Of a stretch of 23,143 nt of DNA, positions 14,960 to 21,540 are shown in pieces. The stretch spans positions 1-23,143 of the forward strand of contig JBQDYD010000009.1 in the NCBI GenBank assembly GCA_051967755.1. The letters run 5' to 3'. A program made the translations under genes and the position numbers. Under the pieces are notes generated by a model. It was not told the origin of the DNA and did no database searches. It worked only from the letters and a program-made list of their open reading frames with translations. The stretch is from UBA1672 sp051967755. Lineage in GTDB: Bacteria > Pseudomonadota > Alphaproteobacteria > Micavibrionales > Micavibrionaceae. Numbering within the stretch: position 1 is the first letter of the stretch; every line of letters begins with the position of its first letter.

Positions 14960-16387
14960 CTATATAGATTTAAAGGCATCCAATGCGCGCTCTCGTGAGG
15001 CTTTCAGATCAACGATTGGCTTTGGGTATGTGTCACCAAGTTTTATCTTTAAATGTTGCAATATGTCAGATGGGGTTTCCCAAGGGCAATGCAGATATTT
15101 ATCAGGCAGAGCTTTGATCTCGGGCACATATTTACGGACATAGTCACCATCACCATCAAATTTCTTGCCTTGCGTAACGGGGTTGAACACCCTGAAATAT
15201 GGAGCCGCATCCGCGCCGCATCCCGCAATCCATTGCCAACTGGCGCTGTTATTGGCCAGATCCGCATCCAATAATGTATCCCAGAACCAGTCCTCACCAT
15301 GATGCCAATGCAGCAAAAGGTTTTTCACGAGAAAAGAACCAACAATCATACGCACGCGGTTATGCATATATCCTGTCTGCCAAAGCTCGCGCATACCTGC
15401 ATCAACAATTGGGTATCCTGTCATGCCTTTTTGCCATCGCATGAGGGCATTATCATCGGTGCTCCATGGGAAGGCATTGAATTTTTCCTGCAGGTTTTTG
15501 CGCGGTAAATCAGGGAAATGATAGAGCAAGTTATTTGAAAACTCACGCCAGCCAATTTCGCTCAAGAAATGCTCGCCATCATTTTCCCAATGTTCTGCGA
15601 TCATGGTCTCTTTTGCTGCGTACCAGACGCTGTTGGGGGATATTTCACCAAAGTGCAAATGCGGGGATAAACGCGATACGTTTTTTTGTGCAGGGTGGTT
15701 GCGGCCTTCTTTATAATTTTTCATGCCGCCTTCAAGGAATTCATCAAGCCTGTTTTCCGCACCTTTTTCACCGGGCTGCCATTCCTCTGCCATGGTTTCG
15801 TACCATTTAATGTCAGGCATTAATTCCAGTTCATCCAGCTCCATACCCTTATGCTGCATGAGGTTAGGACTCTGTGGTTTGGCGAGTGGCTCTCTTGGTT
15901 CGGGCGCGCGGCCAAGGCATCCTTTTTTGTAAAAAGGCGTGAAAACTTTATACGGTGTGCCGTCCTCTTTCAGAACGGTGTGGGGTTCAAATAATAACGT
16001 GCCGTTGTGGCTGTGGGCGCCGATATCTATCTCTTTCAGGTCGGATTTAATCTGCGTGTCACGCTCAATGCGCCATGGCTCATAACACCTGTTCCAATGA
16101 ACATCTTTTGCGCCTGTTTCTTTTACTAATTCTGGGATGATCTTAATCGGGTCGCCAACCTTAAGGCACAGCGCGCCATCCAGATCTTCGTTCAGTTTTT
16201 CTAGACTCTGATGAAGCCACCACCGGCTTGCGCCGCCCATTTTCCATTCGCCGCTGTTGATGTCATCCAAAATATAAAGCGGGATGATCGGGCGATCGGC
16301 GTCATAGGCGGTTCTGAACGCGGGGTTGTCGCGTAATCTTAAATCTTGTCTGAACCATACGATAATGGGGGCTTTGTCTGCGCTCAT
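14960..16387 (-). CDS. phrB: Deoxyribodipyrimidine photolyase (class I CPD photolyase family)
   Basis: Light-driven repair of UV-induced pyrimidine dimers. The 475-residue protein has the Rossmann-like antenna domain at the N-terminus (IIVWFRQDLRLRDNPA) and the FAD-binding helical domain from about residue 200. Diagnostic motifs are SRLSPHLHFGEISP, EIGWREFSNNLL, MTGYPIVDAGMRELWQTG, MHNRVRMIVGSFLVKNLL and NNSASWQWIAGCGADAAPYFRVFNP. Tryptophans are present at all three positions of the E. coli PhrB electron-transfer chain (ALMRWQ, HWHHGEDWF, SASWQW). Length and motifs point to a working CPD photolyase rather than a cryptochrome. The ATG at 16387 is 29 bp downstream of the ArsR gene on the same strand, so the two form an operon and repair is probably under ArsR control. 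Confidence 0.95.
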   Translation of the reverse strand: MSADKAPIIVWFRQDLRLRDNPAFRTAYDADRPIIPLYILDDINSGEWKMGGASRWWLHQSLEKLNEDLDGALCLKVGDPIKIIPELVKETGAKDVHWNRCYEPWRIERDTQIKSDLKEIDIGAHSHNGTLLFEPHTVLKEDGTPYKVFTPFYKKGCLGRAPEPREPLAKPQSPNLMQHKGMELDELELMPDIKWYETMAEEWQPGEKGAENRLDEFLEGGMKNYKEGRNHPAQKNVSRLSPHLHFGEISPNSVWYAAKETMIAEHWENDGEHFLSEIGWREFSNNLLYHFPDLPRKNLQEKFNAFPWSTDDNALMRWQKGMTGYPIVDAGMRELWQTGYMHNRVRMIVGSFLVKNLLLHWHHGEDWFWDTLLDADLANNSASWQWIAGCGADAAPYFRVFNPVTQGKKFDGDGDYVRKYVPEIKALPDKYLHCPWETPSDILQHLKIKLGDTYPKPIVDLKASRERALDAFKSI

Positions 16388-16416
16388 TATATCTCCTGAA
16401 ATGAATTTTTCTTGGG

Positions 16417-16746
16417 TTATTTTTTCTTATTTGCCTTATCGGCGGCGGCTTTTTTGCTGTCGTTACGAATGGGGTGTGCGACGGGGCAAATTTCCTGCAC
16501 ATAATTATTCAGCGTGTTGAGCAGGTTATCCTGCACAAGGGAGTAGTGGACATATTGTCCCTTTTTCTCACTTTCCACCAAACCCGCATTTTGTAAAATA
16601 CTGAGATGCTTGGAAAGAGAGGGTTTAGAGATGTGAAAATATTCTGCAATCTCACCGGCCGTCATGTCGGTTGCAGAAAGATACGCCAATATCTTTCGTC
16701 TGATATCGGATGCCAATGCGTCAAAAACTTTTCCGGCGTTTTTCAT
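16417..16746 (-). CDS. ArsR/SmtB-family winged-helix repressor
   Basis: Transcriptional regulator of 109 residues, close to the family norm. The helix-turn-helix reads MTAGEIAEYFHISKPSLSKHLSILQNAGLV (about 28-57), followed by the wing ESEKKGQYVHYSL. The metal-binding ELCVCDL motif of ArsR/SmtB is absent and the only cysteine is in EICPVAHP, so it is of the SdpR-like or other non-metal branch. The tail is lysine- and alanine-rich. It precedes photolyase on the same strand. The divergent intergenic region holds two palindromes with TTTAG/CTAAA arms, so it probably represses its own operon and the divergent DCC-DUF4166 gene. The inducing signal is unknown. Confidence 0.9.
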   Translation of the reverse strand: MKNAGKVFDALASDIRRKILAYLSATDMTAGEIAEYFHISKPSLSKHLSILQNAGLVESEKKGQYVHYSLVQDNLLNTLNNYVQEICPVAHPIRNDSKKAAADKANKKK

Positions 16747-16761
16747 AGTTTCAATTATTGT

Positions 16762-16783
16762 TATTTAGCCTGTTGACTAAATA
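16762..16783. promoter_or_regulatory. Probable ArsR operator, site 1
   Basis: TATTTAG-N8-CTAAATA, an inverted repeat with 7-bp arms, lies 16 bp in front of the ArsR ATG. It shares its arms with site 2 in the same divergent promoter region. Confidence 0.55.
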
Positions 16784-16815
16784 CTTATGCGTGCGTTATT
16801 GTTAGATAGTTAGCC

Positions 16816-16827
16816 ATTTAGCTAAAT
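16816..16827. promoter_or_regulatory. Probable ArsR operator, site 2
   Basis: ATTTAGCTAAAT is a perfect 12-bp palindrome, with an extra TTAGC at 16810-16814. It lies about 30 bp upstream of the start codon of the DCC-DUF4166 gene, where a bound repressor would cover the promoter of that gene. Confidence 0.55.
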
Positions 16828-16856
16828 ATACCATAGCCTGATTATGGGGGCAAGAT

Positions 16857-17846
16857 ATGGGTACAAATACAAAAGAAAAAATCGAACTGGTTTATGACGA
16901 TCAATGCCCCGTCTGTAAAACCTATTGCCGTAATATCCAAGTTGAAGATGATGTCTATGTGACCTTGGTTGATGCCCGCAAACAAAGCGAGATCATGGAT
17001 GAGATCACCGCGCGTGGACTGGATATCGATCAGGGAATGGTCGTGAAAAAGGGCGGGGAGATTTTTTACGGAAGCGAGGCCATGCATCAAATTGCGATGC
17101 TGTCGGATAAGAAGGGGTGGCTGGCGCCTTTTAATAAAATATTTTTCTCAACTGCCAAGAGATCAAAGATTTTCTATGGCGCGGGTAAAGCATTTCGGAA
17201 TGCGTTGCTCGCGATTTTGGGGATTGAATACATCCATAATTTAAAATCCGATAATACGTTGAAACATCAACTGGGCGCGTCATGGAAAGAGCTGCACCCC
17301 AATATCCAAGAGCGATTTGATCGTGAGCCGACCTTAGGAGAGGTTATAACCTATACAGGGAATATGACCGATATTCGGCGCTCTGGCATGGGATGGCTGT
17401 TCGCGACCTTAACGCGCGTTATCGGTAATCCGCTCTCTCCCTATGCGGGTAAGGACGTGCCTATGGATGTTGAGCTTTATAAGAAAGAAGGGCGCAGCGG
17501 TGTTTATTGGAAACGCACATATTTCTATGAGGGGAAAGCGCCGTTCGCAGTAACATCAGTCAAGCGTGAAAGCCGAGAGGGAGACATGCTGGAATGCGTC
17601 GGCGGCGGTTTTGGAATGAAGCTGAATGTGTATGTTGAAAATCAGGAATTACATTTCAGAAGTTATCGCTATTTCTGTTCTGTGTTGAACCAGAAAATCC
17701 CTCTGCCGCATTGGATCAGCCCTGGTGAGGCGCACGTCGTTCACAAAGATTTGGGAGAGGGGGATTTCGAATTTACGATTACTATGCACCACCCTGTGTT
17801 GGGCGAGACCTTCTATCAGCAAGGTGTCTTTCGCCTAAAAGATTAA
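16857..17846 (+). CDS. DCC-family thiol-disulfide oxidoreductase fused to DUF4166
   Basis: Two-domain protein of 329 residues. The first part (about 8-125) is a DCC (DUF393) domain: LVYDDQCPVC with the redox-type pair C17-x-x-C20, then VTLVDAR, GMVVKKGGEIFYGSEAM and the hydrophobic WLAPFNKIFF. DCC proteins are thioredoxin-related and are often found beside or fused to HTTM/gamma-carboxylase-like proteins. The second part (about 142-325) resembles DUF4166 (GWLFATLTRVIGNPLSPYAGKDVPMDVEL, HWISPGEAHVVHKDLGEGDFEFTI), whose function is unknown. There is no signal peptide. GGGGG precedes the ATG at suitable spacing. It is transcribed divergently from arsR-phrB and overlaps the stop of the convergent gamma-carboxylase homologue by 4 bp. 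Domain calls by pattern; the reaction is unknown. Confidence 0.82.
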   Translation: MGTNTKEKIELVYDDQCPVCKTYCRNIQVEDDVYVTLVDARKQSEIMDEITARGLDIDQGMVVKKGGEIFYGSEAMHQIAMLSDKKGWLAPFNKIFFSTAKRSKIFYGAGKAFRNALLAILGIEYIHNLKSDNTLKHQLGASWKELHPNIQERFDREPTLGEVITYTGNMTDIRRSGMGWLFATLTRVIGNPLSPYAGKDVPMDVELYKKEGRSGVYWKRTYFYEGKAPFAVTSVKRESREGDMLECVGGGFGMKLNVYVENQELHFRSYRYFCSVLNQKIPLPHWISPGEAHVVHKDLGEGDFEFTITMHHPVLGETFYQQGVFRLKD

Positions 17847-19357
17847 TGACAACGTGATTTTTCTAACGGTGCGTCTAATGAAGCACTGTCGGAATTCAAT
17901 ATGATTGTCTCGGTAGTAGGCAGCTTCATTTCTTTCAGAACATCCTTATAGGCGGGTGATTGATGCCGCGGTGTATTAGCCATTTCTTTCCAACCACGAA
18001 GCGGTTTTGTTGCATAGGTCTGCCAATCGTAGGTGCCATATTTCACTTCATACGTGCTTAAGTCCTTAGTCGGGTCTGCCCATAATTCGCCTTCTCTGCC
18101 GTTGATCCCAAGTGTGATATAGGCATGAATTTGAACATCATCCGTCTTGTATTTTTCCTGTAATTTCGTATCCAGATAATGCGCAAATTGAACGGTTGCA
18201 TTCGGCTTCCATGCGGTCATAAAACATTGGCGCTCGCCCATATGCTCACGCATATCGATAAATTCGATTGTGTTTTCTTTTGGGATATAGGCCACGAATT
18301 TTAAATCAAAGATACGCCGATCATTCAGCATCATACGCCACGTAAACGCATCACCATGTCCGCGCCAAGCAACCTGAAGATTAGGCGCGATAAGGGCGGG
18401 CAAGGGGTTTAAGGCCTGCCACGTCAGCCATAAAGTGCAGGCAGGAAGCACCCATTTATTTTTCGGCGCGTGTTTGTCTGTGGGGTAACTCGGCGTTTTC
18501 AAGCGCAGCATTTTACCCGCGAATTGTCTTGGCCAGTCAGGGGCAAAAAACAAAAGGGTCGCCGCGACCGTCATATAAGGGAAAATGCCGATATCGAACA
18601 TTTGGCTGTTCGTATAGTGAAAACACACATAGAGCGCAAAAATCCATATCCGCGTTTTTTTGTAAAACAGCAGCGGCGCGCCGATCACGTGCAGTAAAAT
18701 CACACCATAAGCGCCAATGATAATAGGGAGGTTAAAATAGAAGAGCCACTGGAACGGGGTTCCGTAACTTTCTAACCGAAGCCACGTGCCGATTGGCTGT
18801 AGCTGTAGCCAGTCATAATTTATTTTCACCAACCCTGCATAAATTAAAATAATTTCTGTCTGAAGTTTCAGGAGGAGGTAGCTCCAATACGGAATGCCGC
18901 TGTCGTCTTTATTTCTGCGTTTGTTCAAATACGCATCGACAGACCATGCCCGATGAGCAGGAACAACTGACAGTAAGATTAAAAACAAAACCAGCATATA
19001 ATAATGGTTTAGGTAATTTGCGGGCGCGATTAGGAAAAAATACGCTGCCATCAGGGCGGTTACGGGCATCGCAATGCGATAGAGAAATCCTACAGTCACC
19101 AGAAGTGCCGTAATCGGCAGCAAAAATTCAAACGCCCCGATCAGTGTTGGGTCTGCTTTGACCCATGAAAACCCGTAATAGCTCGCTTTGAATTCATGCG
19201 AGTCGTAAAACGGATATCCCTTCGCAATATCAATCAGCACTAAAATACCGATAGAAATCCTGAAGACAGCAAGGGAGGCGCCGTCTTTGAGCGTAAAGAG
19301 CGCATCATTGATTTGGCTTAGGCTTAATTTTGATGACTGTGCTGTTTTTGCCTGCAT
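17843..19357 (-). CDS. Vitamin K-dependent gamma-carboxylase homologue (HTTM domain membrane protein)
   Basis: Integral membrane protein of 504 residues related to gamma-glutamyl carboxylase. The N-terminal half is the HTTM membrane domain (DGASLAVFRISIGILVLIDI, then several membrane segments). NYLNHYYMLVLF with H118 and IYAGLVKINYDWL with K178 sit where the carboxylase has its functional His and Lys (H160 and K218 in the human enzyme). The C-terminal half keeps carboxylase-like motifs (WRGHGDAFTWRMMLNDRR, QFAHYLDTKLQEK, GINGREGELWADPTKDLS), so it is a full homologue, not just an HTTM fragment. The start chosen is ATG 19357. The frame stays open to 19540, but that stretch runs antisense across a flagellin promoter region. 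No clear ribosome site precedes 19357. Substrate unknown. Confidence 0.82.
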   Translation of the reverse strand: MQAKTAQSSKLSLSQINDALFTLKDGASLAVFRISIGILVLIDIAKGYPFYDSHEFKASYYGFSWVKADPTLIGAFEFLLPITALLVTVGFLYRIAMPVTALMAAYFFLIAPANYLNHYYMLVLFLILLSVVPAHRAWSVDAYLNKRRNKDDSGIPYWSYLLLKLQTEIILIYAGLVKINYDWLQLQPIGTWLRLESYGTPFQWLFYFNLPIIIGAYGVILLHVIGAPLLFYKKTRIWIFALYVCFHYTNSQMFDIGIFPYMTVAATLLFFAPDWPRQFAGKMLRLKTPSYPTDKHAPKNKWVLPACTLWLTWQALNPLPALIAPNLQVAWRGHGDAFTWRMMLNDRRIFDLKFVAYIPKENTIEFIDMREHMGERQCFMTAWKPNATVQFAHYLDTKLQEKYKTDDVQIHAYITLGINGREGELWADPTKDLSTYEVKYGTYDWQTYATKPLRGWKEMANTPRHQSPAYKDVLKEMKLPTTETIILNSDSASLDAPLEKSRCH

Positions 19358-19373
19358 GTAATTATTTTTAGGG

Positions 19374-19396
19374 GGCTTGCCGTATCTAGGCAAGCC
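19374..19396. other. GC-rich hairpin upstream of the gamma-carboxylase homologue
   Basis: GGCTTGCC and GGCAAGCC form a perfect 8-bp stem with a 7-base loop (GTATCTA), starting 17 bp from the ATG at 19357. There is no T-run on either side. It may be a leader structure of the leftward gene, or a boundary between it and the rightward flagellin promoters. Confidence 0.5.
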
Positions 19397-19440
19397 GTTT
19401 CGACATCCTCTTTCATTAACCCCCACTAAGTGGCGTTTAC

Positions 19441-19455
19441 GGCACGCGCTTTGCT
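19441..19455 (+). promoter_or_regulatory. Sigma-54-type promoter P1 of the flagellin leader
   Basis: GGCACG-CGCT-TTGCT fits the -24/-12 consensus TGGCACG-N4-TTGCW, with the GG and GC elements exactly 12 bp apart. Only the leading T is missing. Sigma-54 promoters for flagellins are standard in Caulobacter and relatives. Confidence 0.65.
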
Positions 19456-19532
19456 TGGCTTTGTCTAAGGCGTGTAAGGAGTACGCGCCAATAATGTGGC
19501 ATGAAACGGCCTGTAACATAGGACAGATGGGC

Positions 19533-19733
19533 ATGAGCACGACAGAAGGCCGTGTTTTGACATCACTCCAAATTATGACAATCTCGGTAATTTTTGCCTA
19601 TCGGGAGCGTTTTTTTGCGTCCTTATTTCAGGCGGTTTTTGTGCGGCACGAGTATTGCAAAGCGGGTTACAGAAATCGCAAGAATTGCGCGCAAATACAG
19701 GCGTTATATGCCAACAAGCCAAGAAAGGTAGGC
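19533..19733 (+). pseudogene. Leader reading frame, copy 1 (possible remnant of a lost flagellin unit)
   Basis: From ATG 19533 the frame reads MSTTEGRV, then IMTISVIFAYRERFFASLF, then unrelated sequence, and runs without a stop into copy 2. The matching residues in copy 2 are MNTTEGRV and FMTTSANIACRRSVFAAFF. No flagellin sequence follows this copy. It may be the leader left after loss of an upstream flagellin copy, or non-coding RNA sequence that happens to be open. Whether it is translated is unknown. Confidence 0.35.
19645..19659 (+). promoter_or_regulatory. Sigma-54-type promoter P2 of the flagellin leader
   Basis: GGCACG-AGTA-TTGCA matches the sigma-54 consensus, including the purine after GGCACG, with the GG and GC 12 bp apart. 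It starts about 210 bp upstream of the flagellin ATG and is the better of the two repeated promoters. Confidence 0.7.
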
Positions 19734-19868
19734 ATGAACACGACAGAAGGCCGTGTCGAAAAAGAGATTGATTTTATGACAACTTCGGCAAATATTGCCT
19801 GTCGGAGAAGTGTTTTTGCGGCCTTTTTCAGCGTATTGCGTATAGGAAAGGGGGGCGATGATGGTTGA
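19734..19868 (+). CDS. Short leader reading frame coupled to the flagellin gene
   Basis: A 44-codon frame starting MNTTEGRVEKEIDF and ending GKGGDDG. The ATG has AAGGTAGG close upstream, and the stop TGA (19866-19868) overlaps the flagellin start ATGATG (19858-19863), the arrangement of translational coupling. An internal ATG opens the conserved MTTSANIACRRSVF part. The first codons hold a conserved short hairpin (19738-19756). It could be a translated leader peptide controlling flagellin synthesis, or only a structured 5' leader. No family recognised. Confidence 0.4.
   Translation: MNTTEGRVEKEIDFMTTSANIACRRSVFAAFFSVLRIGKGGDDG
19738..19756 (+). promoter_or_regulatory. Conserved small stem-loop in the flagellin leader
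   Basis: ACACG and CGTGT enclose a 9-base loop containing AGAAGG. The copy at 19538-19554 has the same loop and four of the pairs. Conservation of this segment in two otherwise diverged copies suggests a functional RNA element, for example a site for the flagellin mRNA regulator FlbT; that assignment is inference. Confidence 0.35.
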
Positions 19869-21405
19869 TTCAATCCCCTTAACGAATGCGATTGCGCAAA
19901 ATATTCTCTCAATACAGCGCACGCAGCGTTTGATCGATCGCACCACAGAGAGGCTGGCCTCAGGCTTGAAAGTGATTTCGGCGCTTGATGATCCGCAGAA
20001 CTTTTTTAATGCCCTTAGTCTGTCGACCAGAGCATCTGATTTGGAACGGTTGCTTGATGGTATCGCGGGAAGCGTGCAAACCTTGAATGAGGCACAAAGC
20101 GGTGTTGAAGGAGTGAAAGATCTGTTAGGGCTGGCGGAAAGTGTCGCATTGAGTGAGCTTGAAAAGCTACGAGCTGCTGATTCTCCAACAGAACCCGCGC
20201 CAACGGTTCCGGCGCTCAGCACGCAAATTCTAAATGCGGCGCCTGATGCGTATTGGGAATTAAATGAAACAGGCGGCGGTACGGTGGCAAATCAGGGATC
20301 GCTGGGCGGGGTTGACGGGACGTTGGTTAATTCACCAACCCTAGGCGGGGAGGCATTACATAGCGGCGGATCGGCCAGTGTCGAATTTGACGGGGTTAAT
20401 CAATATATCACTATCCCTGATAGCGGCGGGATTAACCTGTCCCCACAGAGCGAGCGCACGATAGAGCTTGTGTTTAATGCCGATACGACGGCAGGGCGGC
20501 AGGTATTGTATGAAGAAGGCGCGACAGTAAACAGTCTGACAATATATATTGATAACGGGAATGTATATGTAACAGGGCGTGATCAAGGGGCGTGGGGGCC
20601 TGCCTTAATTTCTGCGCCGATTAATGCGGGGGAAACATACCATGTTGCCTTTACGCTTAATTCCAATGACGGGGAATTTATCGGGTATTTGAACGGGCAA
20701 GAAATTGGCCGTGATGTCGTAACGGCGACTTTCCCGTCACATAGCGGTGATATCGGGATTGGCGCGATGAATGAATCGGCGTGGTTCCATGACGGGTCGG
20801 CAAGCGGGACGGGGTTTTATTTCGATGGGCGTATTTCTGATGTCGCGGTTTATAATGACACGCTTTCTGCGGCAGAACTGGCCAATCATGCCACTGCAGT
20901 AACAGGAGATGAGCCTGCCTCAAGTGAGAATGATGATTTCAATAAAATACTCGATCAAATAACGCAACTGGTTGAGGATTCTCATTATCGCGGTGTTAAC
21001 CTGCTCCAGAATGATGACCTGATCACCACCTTTAATGAGGATGGTTCCAATATAAATACGGTTGAAGGTGTAGACTTTACCGCCGAAGGTTTGGGGATAG
21101 AGCGCGAAGGGTTTGATACAGTCGCGGGCATAGAGCGCATATTGGATACGATCAGTGATGCGCTTGATCGTGTGCGTGGCTTTGGCCGCACACTGGTAAC
21201 GGATATCACGATTTTAACCACGCGTGAGGATTTCACGCAGCGCACCATTAACACCCTAAAGGCGGGATCAGATGATTTGACGGTGGCTGATTTGAACGAA
21301 GAGGGGGCGAATATGCTTGCGTTGCAAACACGCCAAAGCATTGCTGTCAGTTCATTATCCTTTGCCGCACAGGCCAATAGCAGTGTTATTAGTTTGTTTA
21401 CGTAA
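19858..21405 (+). CDS. Flagellin with a LamG/concanavalin A-like domain inserted in the variable region
   Basis: Subunit of the flagellar filament, 515 residues. Residues 1-110 are the conserved D0/D1 helices (LTNAIAQNILSIQRTQRLIDRTTERLASGLKV, DDPQNFFNALSLSTRASDLERLL, IQTLNEA-type segment), most like alphaproteobacterial flagellins. Residues about 355-515 are the returning D1/D0 helices (YRGVNLLQNDD, REDFTQRTINTLKAGSDDL, ALQTRQSIAVSSLSFA, ending SVISLFT). Between them, residues about 127-347 form a jelly-roll domain: DAYWELNETGG at the start, then SVEFDGVNQYITIP, TIELVFNADTTA, YHVAFTLNSNDGEFIGYLNGQEIG, and FYFDGRISDVAVYNDTLSAAEL at the end, the usual LamG_3 pattern. Standard flagellins of this group are shorter. 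AAAGGGGGG precedes the ATG pair; 19858 or 19861 may be the start. Confidence 0.9.
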   Translation: MMVDSIPLTNAIAQNILSIQRTQRLIDRTTERLASGLKVISALDDPQNFFNALSLSTRASDLERLLDGIAGSVQTLNEAQSGVEGVKDLLGLAESVALSELEKLRAADSPTEPAPTVPALSTQILNAAPDAYWELNETGGGTVANQGSLGGVDGTLVNSPTLGGEALHSGGSASVEFDGVNQYITIPDSGGINLSPQSERTIELVFNADTTAGRQVLYEEGATVNSLTIYIDNGNVYVTGRDQGAWGPALISAPINAGETYHVAFTLNSNDGEFIGYLNGQEIGRDVVTATFPSHSGDIGIGAMNESAWFHDGSASGTGFYFDGRISDVAVYNDTLSAAELANHATAVTGDEPASSENDDFNKILDQITQLVEDSHYRGVNLLQNDDLITTFNEDGSNINTVEGVDFTAEGLGIEREGFDTVAGIERILDTISDALDRVRGFGRTLVTDITILTTREDFTQRTINTLKAGSDDLTVADLNEEGANMLALQTRQSIAVSSLSFAAQANSSVISLFT

Positions 21406-21540
21406 AGGGGGAAGGGGGAAATCCCATTGTAAATGCATGTTAGGGATGAAATGTGATTGGTACTTGGTTTTGGTGTCTGGCTCATTTACCCTAATTGGGT
21501 TATAAATCTGTTTATTAAAATTCTGCACAAAATAAGATTA

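Larger units (their letters stand above)
19441..19841 (+). repeat. Two diverged tandem copies of a ~200-bp promoter-plus-leader unit
   Basis: Copy 1 runs from 19441 to about 19640 and copy 2 from 19645 to about 19841. Aligned landmarks are GGCACG-N4-TTGC (19441 and 19645), AAGGAGTACGCGCCAATA against AAGAATTGCGCGCAAATA, GGCATG (start codons at 19533 and 19734), CACGACAGAAGGCCGTGT, ATGACA followed by TCGG, GCCT-TCGG and TTTTTTGCG. Both start codons are in the same reading frame, 201 bp apart. This repeat occupies most of the 500-bp gap between the gamma-carboxylase homologue and the flagellin. Confidence 0.75.

Noticed and set aside
19358..19540. N-terminal extension of the gamma-carboxylase homologue to 19540
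   Set aside because: The added 61 residues are not membrane- or family-like and run antisense across the GC-rich hairpin and the sigma-54 promoter P1.
19441..19841. CRISPR-like or IS-derived repeat
   Set aside because: There are only two diverged copies, without regular spacers, terminal inverted repeats or a transposase. The shared parts are a promoter and a leader.
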